Shown here: piece after piece, positions 43,272-49,964 of the stretch
How the letters are laid out: every line of letters starts with the position of its first letter
Position numbering within the stretch: the first letter of the stretch is position 1
Position numbers and translations under genes: made by a program
From: Streptomyces hygroscopicus subsp. hygroscopicus
Lineage (GTDB): Bacteria > Actinomycetota > Actinomycetes > Streptomycetales > Streptomycetaceae
Assembly: GCF_030269125.1 (NCBI RefSeq)
Contig: NZ_BSSM01000009.1
Coordinates: 1 to 64,000 of the forward strand
Reading direction: 5' to 3'
Length of the DNA stretch: 64,000 nucleotides
Notes under the pieces: model-generated
Database searches by the model: none
What the model saw: only the letters and a program-made list of their open reading frames with translations
What the model was told of the DNA's origin: nothing

Positions 43272-44117
43272 TTACTTGTTGGCGCCGAGCTCGATCGGCA
43301 CGCCGACGAGGGAGCCGTACTCGGTCCAGGAGCCGTCGTAGTTCCTGACGTTCTGGACGCCGAGCAGCTCGTGCAGCACGAACCAGGTCAGGGCCGAGCG
43401 CTCACCGATGCGGCAGTAGGCGATCGTGTCCTTGGCGAGGTCCACGTCCTCCGCGGCGTAGAGCTCCTTGAGCTCGTCGTCCGACTTGAACGTGCCGTCG
43501 TCGTTGGCGTTCTTCGACCACGGGATGTTGCGCGCGGTCGGGACGTGGCCCGGACGCTGCGACTGCTCCTGCGGCAGGTGGGCCGGGGCGAGCAGCTTGC
43601 CGGAGAACTCGTCGGGGGACCGGACGTCGACCAGGTTCTGCGTGCCGATCGCCTTCACGACGTCGTCGCGGAAGGCCCGGATCGCGGAGTTCTGCGGCTT
43701 GGCCGAGTACTCGGTCTTCGCGCGCTCGGGAACCTCGTCGCCGGCCACCAGCTCGCGGGCGTCCAGCTCCCACTTCTTGCGGCCGCCGTCGAGGAGCTTC
43801 ACGCTCTCGTGGCCGTAGAGCTTGAAGTACCAGTACGCGTAGGACGCGAACCAGTTGTTGTTGCCGCCGTAGAGGACCACCGTGTGGTCGTTGGCGATGC
43901 CCTTCTCCGACAGGAGCTTCTCGAAGCCCTCCTGGTCGACGAAGTCACGGCGCACCGGGTCCTGGAGGTCCTTGGTCCAGTCGATGCGGATCGCGTTCTT
44001 GATGTGGTTCTTCTCGTAGGCGGACGTGTCCTCGTCCACCTCGACGATCGCGATGGTCGGGTCGTCCAGGTGCTCCTGCAGCCAGTCGGCGTCGACCAGG
44101 ACGTCGCTGCGACTCAT
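43272..44117 (-). CDS. sseA: Thiosulfate sulfurtransferase (rhodanese)
   Basis: A 281-residue tandem rhodanese. The second domain holds the persulfide Cys235 in CRIGERS; the first domain is inactive and lacks a Cys at the matching place. It moves sulfane sulfur from thiosulfate or 3-mercaptopyruvate to acceptors. ATG 44117 is preceded by a purine-rich site. A 26-codon Cys-containing leader peptide lies 124 bp upstream on the same strand, suggesting control by cysteine supply. Older annotations name such genes cysA; sseA is the less confusing symbol and is a family-level name here. Confidence 0.9.
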   Translation of the reverse strand: MSRSDVLVDADWLQEHLDDPTIAIVEVDEDTSAYEKNHIKNAIRIDWTKDLQDPVRRDFVDQEGFEKLLSEKGIANDHTVVLYGGNNNWFASYAYWYFKLYGHESVKLLDGGRKKWELDARELVAGDEVPERAKTEYSAKPQNSAIRAFRDDVVKAIGTQNLVDVRSPDEFSGKLLAPAHLPQEQSQRPGHVPTARNIPWSKNANDDGTFKSDDELKELYAAEDVDLAKDTIAYCRIGERSALTWFVLHELLGVQNVRNYDGSWTEYGSLVGVPIELGANK

Positions 44118-44240
44118 GCTCTTTCTCCTCCGGGGCAGTTACGGCGGGGCGTGCGGGTACGAAGGGGCGCGCCCGGGGTGCGGGCGGCGCACGGGTGCCC
44201 AGCAGGGCAGGGGGTGAAGACGGGAAAGCGGGACTTCCGC

Positions 44241-44321
44241 TCAGAAGGGGCGACAGAGCATGGCGGCGACGCGGCACAGGTCGACTGCCCGCCGCTTCGT
44301 GAGATCCGCCTGTCGCTTCAT
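44241..44321 (-). CDS. Putative leader peptide of the sulfur-transfer operon
   Basis: A 26-residue open frame that starts MKRQADLTKRRAVD and ends LCRVAAMLCRPF. Its two LCR units put two Cys codons near the stop. It matches the short leader peptides described in front of actinobacterial sulfur-metabolism genes, with basic N terminus and Cys/Arg end. It precedes the sulfurtransferase gene on the same strand, so ribosome stalling on Cys codons could tune the operon. The ATG at 44321 and the TGA at 44241 are clear; no alternative gene covers this stretch. Confidence 0.75.
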   Translation of the reverse strand: MKRQADLTKRRAVDLCRVAAMLCRPF

Positions 44322-44406
44322 GGCCTCGATCGTAGGGACGTGAGGGCGCGCGTGTCACCGGCGTGTCGTATGCCGAGACGCGATCGTCCGAATGGTGGGA
44401 TGAGAA

Positions 44407-44444
44407 GAGCGCCCGGCGGCCACCCCGGGGGGCGCCGGGCGCTC
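44407..44444 (-). terminator. Terminator of the DUF2993 gene
   Basis: GAGCGCCCGGCG and CGCCGGGCGCTC form a perfect 12-bp stem with a 14-nt loop, 87 bp past the DUF2993 stop; on the minus strand it is followed by TTCTCA. Confidence 0.65.
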
Positions 44445-44530
44445 GGCTGCGTCTTCGCATCTACGGTACGGACGTCACCGTCTCGCCAGTCGGACGAACG
44501 GCGCCCGTCCGGGGCGCGCTTCGCGGGCTA

Positions 44531-45277
44531 CTACCCCGCCAGCCTGACGTCCGAACCCCTCACGCTGATCTTCACGCCGTCCTGGGCGGCCTCCACCTTG
44601 TCCAGCTTGATGCCGCCGGGCAACTGGTCGATGACCTGCTGGAAGTCGGTGATCGTCCGGACGCGGTCCTCGGCGAGCCCGAGACCGGCGACCGAGGGGA
44701 GGGAGTCGGCGTGCACCTCGACCTTGTTGTTCACCACGCTCACCGTGCTCAGGACGGAGACCGTGCGGTCGACGGGGATGGCGCCGGCGACGGTGCCGTT
44801 GACCTTGACCGCGACCTTGATCTTGCCGTTGCCGCCGTCGGAGAGGCCGACGACCTTGGCCCGCACGCCGAGGCCGATGTCGGTGGGCTGCGACTTCGCG
44901 GTCTTCATCAGCTCGTCGTACGAGATGGTCGCGGTGCCGGTGGCGCTGGAGGCGGTGGCCGAGCTGTAGTCGCCGGAGAAGGAGACGCCCTTCATGTCGG
45001 CCTTCAGGTCGTCGATGCGGATCGTCCTGCCGGCGTCACCGGTGGCCGCGTCGTAGCTCTTGATCCCGATCTCGACGTCGTCCAGCGAGCCGCCGGCGAC
45101 CTGGGTGAGGAACGGGAAACCCTTGATGTTCACGTCCGGCGTCGACGACAGGTTCTCCGACGACTTCAGCTTGTCCGCGGCCTCGCCCTGGGCGAAGTGC
45201 ACCGCCACCCGGTCCACGATCACGAACAGCCCGCCCAGGACCACGACGATGATCAGCAGTATTCGCAGGGCGCGCAT
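44531..45277 (-). CDS. DUF2993 (LmeA-like) membrane-anchored protein
   Basis: A 248-residue protein with one N-terminal membrane helix (LRILLIIVVVLGGLFVIVD) and an external beta-rich DUF2993 domain. The mycobacterial relative LmeA is involved in lipomannan elongation; here a lipid-binding envelope role is plausible. The ATG at 45277 is chosen because GGGGGGAAA lies just upstream of it; another in-frame ATG at 45301 has no such site and would split the site. Confidence 0.85.
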   Translation of the reverse strand: MRALRILLIIVVVLGGLFVIVDRVAVHFAQGEAADKLKSSENLSSTPDVNIKGFPFLTQVAGGSLDDVEIGIKSYDAATGDAGRTIRIDDLKADMKGVSFSGDYSSATASSATGTATISYDELMKTAKSQPTDIGLGVRAKVVGLSDGGNGKIKVAVKVNGTVAGAIPVDRTVSVLSTVSVVNNKVEVHADSLPSVAGLGLAEDRVRTITDFQQVIDQLPGGIKLDKVEAAQDGVKISVRGSDVRLAG

Positions 45278-45428
45278 GTGGTGTTTCCCCCCGGTCGGCA
45301 TAGGTCACGGCTACGCAACGGTAACGCCGCGCGGCTTCGGGGAGGGGATTTGTGGATCAGTTGTGACAGGCTCCGCAGCCGCCCACCGCGGTGGCGCTGA
45401 ACCCGAGTCCCGGTCCTACCCTGGATAC

Positions 45429-45692
45429 ATGTACGCACGGCGACGTCACGTGTACTTCGCCATGATGGGGATCTGTGTCGGACTCTTCGTGCTGGCGTGG
45501 GGAGTCGTACGGATCTGGTCCGTCCCGGCGGCCGTCGGCATGTGCGTCGTCGCGATGGTGATCCCGCCGGTCGCCGCGATGATCGCGAACCGGCGGGGAC
45601 CGGAGGACCGCTGGTGGGACGATCCCTCCGGCGATCCCCAGTCCGACGAGTGGTGGGACGAACTGGACGGCAAGAAGCGCCCGCGCTCCTGA
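45429..45692 (+). CDS. DUF3099 small membrane protein
   Basis: An 87-residue protein with two membrane helices (about residues 9-28 and 33-52) and a cytoplasmic tail rich in Trp and Asp (EDRWWDDPSGD, DEWWDELDGKKR), the DUF3099 pattern. TACCCT (45417-45422) ends 6 nt before the ATG, so the message is likely leaderless. The function is unknown. Confidence 0.83.
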   Translation: MYARRRHVYFAMMGICVGLFVLAWGVVRIWSVPAAVGMCVVAMVIPPVAAMIANRRGPEDRWWDDPSGDPQSDEWWDELDGKKRPRS

Positions 45693-45696
45693 GGGG

Positions 45697-46059
45697 CTAG
45701 TAGACGAGCGCTTGCGTGTCGTCGGCCAGCGCCTCCTGGACGAACACCTGCGCGCCCGCGATGCGGACGCCCTCGATGACGTCCTTCTCCGTGATCTCCC
45801 GCCGGGCCGCGCACTGGGTGCACAGCGTGACGCGGCCGGCCGCGAGGACGGAGTCGATCAGATCGGGCAGCGGGGCCGCGTGCGGCAGTTCGAACTCGGC
45901 GGCCCGCCCCGGCAGCGCGAACCAGGACGACTCCCCGGTCAGCCACAGGGACACCTCGACCCCGCTGGCCACGGCCACCGCCGCCACCGTGAACGCCTGC
46001 GAGCAGCGCTCGGGGGCATCGGCCCCCGCCGTCACCTTGATCACGAGCTTCTTCGCCAT
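45697..46059 (-). CDS. DsrE family protein
   Basis: A 120-residue DsrE/YchN-fold protein. Family members relay sulfur or sense thiols; this one has a Cys pair in VTLCTQCAARREI (about residues 80-83) on the expected loop. It is near the rhodanese cluster but convergent with the DUF3099 gene (4 nt between stops). ATG 46059 begins the conserved first strand KKLVIKVTAG. Confidence 0.86.
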   Translation of the reverse strand: MAKKLVIKVTAGADAPERCSQAFTVAAVAVASGVEVSLWLTGESSWFALPGRAAEFELPHAAPLPDLIDSVLAAGRVTLCTQCAARREITEKDVIEGVRIAGAQVFVQEALADDTQALVY

Positions 46060-46078
46060 GCGGGAAGCGTAGCCCGCC

Positions 46079-46318
46079 CTACGGCCGCGCCCGGACCGCG
46101 ACCACGGCGATCGCCACGAGCAGGCTCGCCAGGCCGAGCACGGTCAGCGCGCCGCTCACGAACGCGCCGTCGACCCTGCGGGCGCGGTGCCGGCGCCGCG
46201 GCACGACGCCGGGGGCGGGCACCTCCGGCAGGCGCGGCCAGGGCGCCGGCGGGAACAGCGGCGGGGGGACCGCGTACCCGGCGTGCAGCCGGGTCCGGTC
46301 TTCCGGATGCCTGGTCAC
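46079..46318 (-). CDS. Small membrane protein
   Basis: A 79-residue protein with a Pro-rich N terminus (AVPPPLFPPAPWPRLPEVPAPG), a basic stretch (RRRHRARR) and one C-terminal membrane helix (about residues 53-75). GTG 46318 overlaps the stop of the upstream small gene (GTGA), which decides the start. The function is unknown; it is probably made together with its upstream partner and lies divergent from the XRE regulator. Confidence 0.68.
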   Translation of the reverse strand: MTRHPEDRTRLHAGYAVPPPLFPPAPWPRLPEVPAPGVVPRRRHRARRVDGAFVSGALTVLGLASLLVAIAVVAVRARP

Positions 46319-46587
46319 GGGCGGTGCTCCTGCCTCTGGTGCGTGCGCAGCAGCACGTTCGCGTCCGTCTCCGCGCTCCTGTCGTACTCCGCCCGCGCCA
46401 CCTCGCGCCGCTCCGCGAGCGTCAGGCACGCCGAGCAGCCCGGCACCGGCCGGGGCGGCCGGCTCAGGTCGTTCGGGTCCGGCGGCATGGCCAGCGCGCG
46501 CTCGTTGGCGATCCGCACCTCGGCGCTGAGGCGTGCGCGGTCGTAGAGGGAAGCCATGGCGTCCGGGGTGACCGGATCCGTACTCAT
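46315..46587 (-). CDS. Hypothetical protein, XRE-linked
   Basis: A 90-residue acidic/Arg-rich helical protein with two Cys (PGCSACLTLAERREVARAEYD). It overlaps the membrane protein gene by 4 nt and is transcribed away from the XRE/DUF397 pair across a 174-bp gap. AAAGGAG-like purines precede the ATG at 46587. Related small proteins accompany XRE-DUF5753 regulators in Streptomyces; the function is unknown. Confidence 0.7.
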   Translation of the reverse strand: MSTDPVTPDAMASLYDRARLSAEVRIANERALAMPPDPNDLSRPPRPVPGCSACLTLAERREVARAEYDRSAETDANVLLRTHQRQEHRP

Positions 46588-46761
46588 CTGGTTTGCTCCT
46601 TTGCTCCAACATCTATACGAAATGCGACAGTTGCAATACTCTGAGTGTTCCTGGGTCGATACGAGAATGGCCCAGCGCGGAGTCGGAAACGCACGGAACG
46701 GCGCCTCGTGCCAGCCCGTACCGACCACCAGCCACAAATTCCACAGACCGGGGAGGGCGCG

Positions 46762-47604
46762 GTGCCGCAGCGACGGGCGATCACGGGTCGCAGCCAGGAG
46801 CCGAGGGCTCGTTTCGCCGAGGAACTGCGGTTACTCCGCGCCGAACGCCGCCTGTCCCTGCGCGCTCTGGCCGATCTCGTGGGCTGGGACGCGTCCCTCT
46901 TCGGCAAGATGGAGAAGGGTCAGACGCTCGGGGGCCCGGAGGTCGTGATGGCCCTGGACACGTTCTGCGGCACGGGCGACAAGTTGCTCACGCTGTGGGA
47001 ACTGGCGATGGCGGACCCCGCGCAGTTCAGGGAGCGGTACCGGGAGTACATGCTGCTGGAGGCCGGGGCGGTGAGCATGTGGCACTACGCTGCTTCGAAC
47101 CTGCCTGGCGTCCTGCAAACCCCTGAGTACGCCGCGGAGTTGCTCAAACAGGGTGGGCTGAGCGGGGCCGACCTGGATGCGCAGGTCGCGGCTCGTATGG
47201 GGCGCCGTGAACTCCTGCTGGCGGACGGCGCACCGCAGTTCCGCACGATCCTCTCCGAGACTGTGCTGCGTAGCCCCCTTCCCGACTCGGGTGCTTGGCG
47301 GGAACAGTTGAGCCATCTTCTGGCGATGGGCGAGCGTCCCAATGTCATCATCCAGGTGCTCCTGTGGTCGTCCGGCCTTCACGGCCTGACGAACACCGAC
47401 GCCATGTTCCTGCGAGGCGCCGAAGGCCGGACCGTGGCCTGGATCGAGACGGGTTACTCAGGCGAACTCGTCCAGGAACCAACGGCTGTTGAGGCGCTCC
47501 AGCTCCGATACGATCGGGTGCGCGATATGGCCCTATCTCCGGGCGAATCGCGGGAGTTCATCAAGCGGATGCTGGAGGAAGCGCCATGCGGGCCATCGAC
47601 CTGA
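46762..47604 (+). CDS. XRE family regulator with DUF5753 domain
   Basis: A 280-residue regulator: Cro/C1 helix-turn-helix (about residues 20-58, LSLRALADLVGWDASLFGKMEKG) and a C-terminal DUF5753 ligand-like domain (from MLLEAGAVSMWHYAASNLPGVLQT onward). This is the WhiJ-like class, very numerous in Streptomyces, that pairs with small DUF397 proteins. GTG 46762 is chosen with GGGGAGGG just upstream; the frame continues upstream without a good site. Its 3' end overlaps the DUF397 gene by 19 nt. A long AT-richer stretch upstream (46590-46650) holds the divergent promoters. Confidence 0.89.
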   Translation: MPQRRAITGRSQEPRARFAEELRLLRAERRLSLRALADLVGWDASLFGKMEKGQTLGGPEVVMALDTFCGTGDKLLTLWELAMADPAQFRERYREYMLLEAGAVSMWHYAASNLPGVLQTPEYAAELLKQGGLSGADLDAQVAARMGRRELLLADGAPQFRTILSETVLRSPLPDSGAWREQLSHLLAMGERPNVIIQVLLWSSGLHGLTNTDAMFLRGAEGRTVAWIETGYSGELVQEPTAVEALQLRYDRVRDMALSPGESREFIKRMLEEAPCGPST

Positions 47605-47783
47605 GCACCATCACGTGGCGTAAGAGCAGCTACAGCAACCAGGACGGCGGGCAGTGCCTGGAAGTCGCCGACAACGTCCCCTCCCTCGTCCCCGTCCGCG
47701 ACAGCAAGGACACCACCCGCACCCCCCTCCTCTTCGGCGCCCCCGCCTGGGCGGCCTTCGTGAGCGGGGTCAAGCGGGGCTGA
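47586..47783 (+). CDS. DUF397 protein
   Basis: A 65-residue DUF397 protein (TWRKSSYSNQDGGQCLEVAD, VPVRDSKD, W-x-AFVSGVK). Such proteins work with an adjacent XRE-DUF5753 regulator, probably in an antagonist or antitoxin-like manner. It overlaps the regulator gene by 19 nt. Confidence 0.9.
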   Translation: MRAIDLSTITWRKSSYSNQDGGQCLEVADNVPSLVPVRDSKDTTRTPLLFGAPAWAAFVSGVKRG

Positions 47784-47829
47784 GCAAGCGGTCGCTCAGC
47801 GACATGGCCCGCCGGACACCCGGCGGGGC

Positions 47830-48066
47830 ATGTCCCTGCGCAGCCGCGCGGGCGTCGACGCCTGGCCGGGCGCCGAGCACGTCCGCCGGGCGTACCCGCT
47901 CGCCGGGGACGTGATCGGAATCGTCGTGCGGTCCCGGAAGGGCGGCACGAGGACCGTGCCGTTCCGGCAGACGGTCGTGCTCCGGGAGCAGCTGCTCGGC
48001 TGGGGGGCGCCCCGGAGGGGTCCGGGACCGCCCGCGGGAGGGCCCGGCCCCTCCGGGTACGCCTGA
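47830..48066 (+). CDS. Doubtful hypothetical protein, possibly a gene fragment
   Basis: A possible 78-residue frame from ATG 47830. The first 58 residues look coding (DVIGIVVRSRKGGTRTVPFRQTVVL), but the last 20 are Gly/Pro repeats that coincide with the terminator hairpin at 48011. There is no good ribosome binding site. It may be the remnant of a longer gene or chance. Confidence 0.3.
   Translation: MSLRSRAGVDAWPGAEHVRRAYPLAGDVIGIVVRSRKGGTRTVPFRQTVVLREQLLGWGAPRRGPGPPAGGPGPSGYA
48011..48057 (+). terminator. Terminator after the XRE-DUF397 pair
   Basis: CCCGGAGGGG-T-CCGGG and CCCGGCCCCTCCGGG pair over 15 bp with one bulged T and a 16-nt loop. It separates the regulator pair from the next small gene. 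Confidence 0.6.
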
Positions 48067-48153
48067 GGGCCACCTCGGAAAGAGAGCCGGTGCCCGGCCG
48101 CGTAAGCTGGGGGCCGGCTCTGTCGTATGCCCACCCTCGCTCAAGGAGCACCC

Positions 48154-48252
48154 GTGGAGATCTTCTTCGAAACCCTGCTGGTCCTGGTCTGCGTCGGCGT
48201 GCTCGCCTTCGCCTACCTGACCGTGAAGAAGCTGTACCAGGGCCAGCGCTGA
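48154..48252 (+). CDS. 32-residue single-helix membrane protein
   Basis: A very short gene: GTG 48154 with a perfect AAGGAG 8 nt upstream, 32 residues, TGA at 48252. It encodes one membrane helix (FETLLVLVCVGVLAFAYLTV) with an acidic start and a basic tail (KKLYQGQR). It sits 25 nt before the nitrobindin gene and is surely co-transcribed with it. It may anchor or regulate that heme protein at the membrane; the function is unknown. Confidence 0.75.
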   Translation: MEIFFETLLVLVCVGVLAFAYLTVKKLYQGQR

Positions 48253-48277
48253 CCCTCCCACCAGGAAAGCTCCGCTC

Positions 48278-48853
48278 ATGATCGAGATCCCGTCCGACCT
48301 GCACAAGGACCTCGTCCCGCTCGCCTTCCTCCTCGGCGACTGGGCCGGCGCGGGCGTGCACGACTTCCCCGGCTCCGAGAAGTGCAACTTCGGCCAGGAG
48401 GTCACCTTCACCCACGACGGCCGGGACTTCCTGGAGTACCACTCCCGCACCTGGGTGCTGGACCACGACGGCAACAAGGTCCGCCCGCTGGAGACGGAGT
48501 CCGGCTTCTGGCGGATCGACGCCGACCGCAAGGTCGAGGTCACGATGACCCGTGACGACGGCACCATCGAGATCTGGTACGGCGAGATGGCGCACAAGAA
48601 GCCGCAGATCGACCTGGTCACGGACGCCGTCGCCCGCACCGCCGCCGCGCAGCCGTACACCGGCGGCAAGCGGCTGTACGGCTACGTCAAGAGCGACCTC
48701 ATGTGGGTCGGCGAGAAGCAGACCCCCGAGGTCGAGCTGCGCCCCTACATGTCCGCCCACCTGAAGAAGGTCGTCACCCCCGAGGACGTCGAACGCTGGG
48801 CCAAGGCCCTGCCGGACGACATGCCCGACGACGGGATCGCCTTCTTCAAGTAG
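48278..48853 (+). CDS. Nitrobindin-like heme-binding protein (FABP family)
   Basis: A 191-residue beta-barrel protein of the nitrobindin/THAP4 type. The N-terminal signature GDWAGAG is at residues 20-26 and the C-terminal heme-ligand His is likely His161 (MSAHLKKV). Relatives bind ferric heme and react with nitric oxide or peroxynitrite. AGGAAAG precedes the ATG at 48278. From memory it is usually the neighbour of nur in Streptomyces; here 3.5 kb of other genes lie between. Confidence 0.87.
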   Translation: MIEIPSDLHKDLVPLAFLLGDWAGAGVHDFPGSEKCNFGQEVTFTHDGRDFLEYHSRTWVLDHDGNKVRPLETESGFWRIDADRKVEVTMTRDDGTIEIWYGEMAHKKPQIDLVTDAVARTAAAQPYTGGKRLYGYVKSDLMWVGEKQTPEVELRPYMSAHLKKVVTPEDVERWAKALPDDMPDDGIAFFK

Positions 48854-48912
48854 GCCGCCTTCCCCGAGAAGGCCCCTACGTCATCTGGACCAGCGGTCCA
48901 GGCATACGTCAC

Positions 48913-48951
48913 CGTGACGGCCCCCCGCGCACCGCGCCGGGGGCCGTCACG
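48913..48951 (+). terminator. Nitrobindin terminator
   Basis: CGTGACGGCCCCC and GGGGGCCGTCACG form a perfect 13-bp stem with a GC-rich loop, followed by TGTTTGC. It ends the small-membrane-protein/nitrobindin operon. Confidence 0.8.
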
Positions 48952-49052
48952 TGTTTGCTGCCCGCCCAGGAACAAACTCCCCGAGGGGTTAACAGATTTC
49001 CGTCGCAGTGCACTGCGCTTGCATGCGCATGGCCTTGCTCGTTACTGTGAGA

Positions 49053-49215
49053 CCAACGGCGCGGCATGCCGGGGTAGTTGGCGCCGCGTGGTGAGGTCTT
49101 GCATGAGAAACAGAAACCCCCGGACGCCCAAAGGGCGACCGGGGGCCTGAAATCCGTGCCCCGGGTGGCGTGCTGAGCAGAGGCGAGCCCAGGGCTTTCG
49201 CAACCCATCGTATCA
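49053..49215. ncRNA. Candidate structured non-coding RNA upstream of the Abi gene
   Basis: The gap 48952-49281 has no gene but much pairing: CCAAC/GTTGG (49053/49077), CGGCGC/GCGCCG nearby, and a nested hairpin CCCCCGG-a-CGCCC-aaa-GGGCG-a-CCGGGGG (49117-49145). On the plus strand TTGCAT (49019) and TACTGT (49043) form a promoter-like pair with an 18-bp spacer. On the minus strand the large hairpin is followed by TTTCTGTTTC like a terminator, so transcription may instead be leftward from a TACGAT near 49207. AbiF-type HEPN proteins are known to be encoded next to structured RNAs. Strand and ends are uncertain. Confidence 0.45.
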
Positions 49216-49281
49216 CGGTGAGGTCGTTCCTGTACCGAGAGACAACCCGGGCCTCGGCCTGCCCGGACAAGGGGGATCACG

Positions 49282-49950
49282 ATGACTCACGGGCTGCCGG
49301 AGTGGATGCTGCGCGCCTTCTCGAAGCTGCGCTTGGCGCGCTACGTCAGTGCCGCGCGCGGCAACGCCACGGTGGCGGGCCGGCTGTACTGGTGGAATGT
49401 CGAAGCCTCGGCCGCGCTCTACGGTTCCCTGCAATGCCTGGAGCTTGCGCTGCGCAATGCTGTCCACGGGCAGCTCACGCTTGCCTACCGGCGTGACGAC
49501 TGGTGGACGGTGGCGCCGCTGAGCCCGAACGGGCGGCGGCTGGTGTCCAAGGCCCGGAGCAAATGCGAGCGCCGGGGGCTTGTCCCGGCTCCGCCCGACG
49601 ACATCGTCGCCGAGCTGACCTTCGGTTTCTGGGCGTCGCTGGTCAGTGGTGGCTCCGGTTATGACCGGCTGTTCTGGGTGCCGACGGTGCACAAGGCATT
49701 CCCGCACTACTCGGGACGCCGCGATGTCCTGTACGACGGATTGTGGTCGTTGGTGCTGCTGCGCAACCGGATCATGCACCACGAGCCGATCCATCACCGC
49801 GACCTCGCCGCCGACCATGCCAAGATCTACCGCATGATCGGGTACCTCGACCCCGAGCTGGCCAAGGAGGCCCAGGCCATGGACCGTTTCCCGGACGTTC
49901 TCGCCGGTAAGGGGGCTACGTTGCGTGGCTCCAGGCCTTCCCGGTTCTGA
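49282..49950 (+). CDS. Abi-like (AbiD/AbiF) HEPN protein
   Basis: A 222-residue protein of the Abi_2 superfamily of abortive-infection proteins. The HEPN RNase motif R-N-x3-H is clear at residues 161-166 (RNRIMHHEP), with a second R58-x3-H62 (LRNAVHGQL) in the N-terminal half and a family-typical LYGSLQCLELALRNAVHG helix. Such proteins cleave RNA and stop growth on phage infection. AAGGGGGAT precedes the ATG at 49282. It is the first gene of a three-gene operon, 14 nt before the methyltransferase gene, and codon use is less GC-biased than in core neighbours, suggesting acquisition. Confidence 0.8.
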   Translation: MTHGLPEWMLRAFSKLRLARYVSAARGNATVAGRLYWWNVEASAALYGSLQCLELALRNAVHGQLTLAYRRDDWWTVAPLSPNGRRLVSKARSKCERRGLVPAPPDDIVAELTFGFWASLVSGGSGYDRLFWVPTVHKAFPHYSGRRDVLYDGLWSLVLLRNRIMHHEPIHHRDLAADHAKIYRMIGYLDPELAKEAQAMDRFPDVLAGKGATLRGSRPSRF

Positions 49951-49964
49951 GGGGCGGAGAGGCG

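Noticed and set aside
48952..49281. A tRNA gene or attachment site at the edge of the Abi-methyltransferase block
   Set aside because: No T-loop or CCA-end pattern was found and no direct repeat of useful length flanks 48.9 and 52.3 kb, so integration at a tRNA is not supported.
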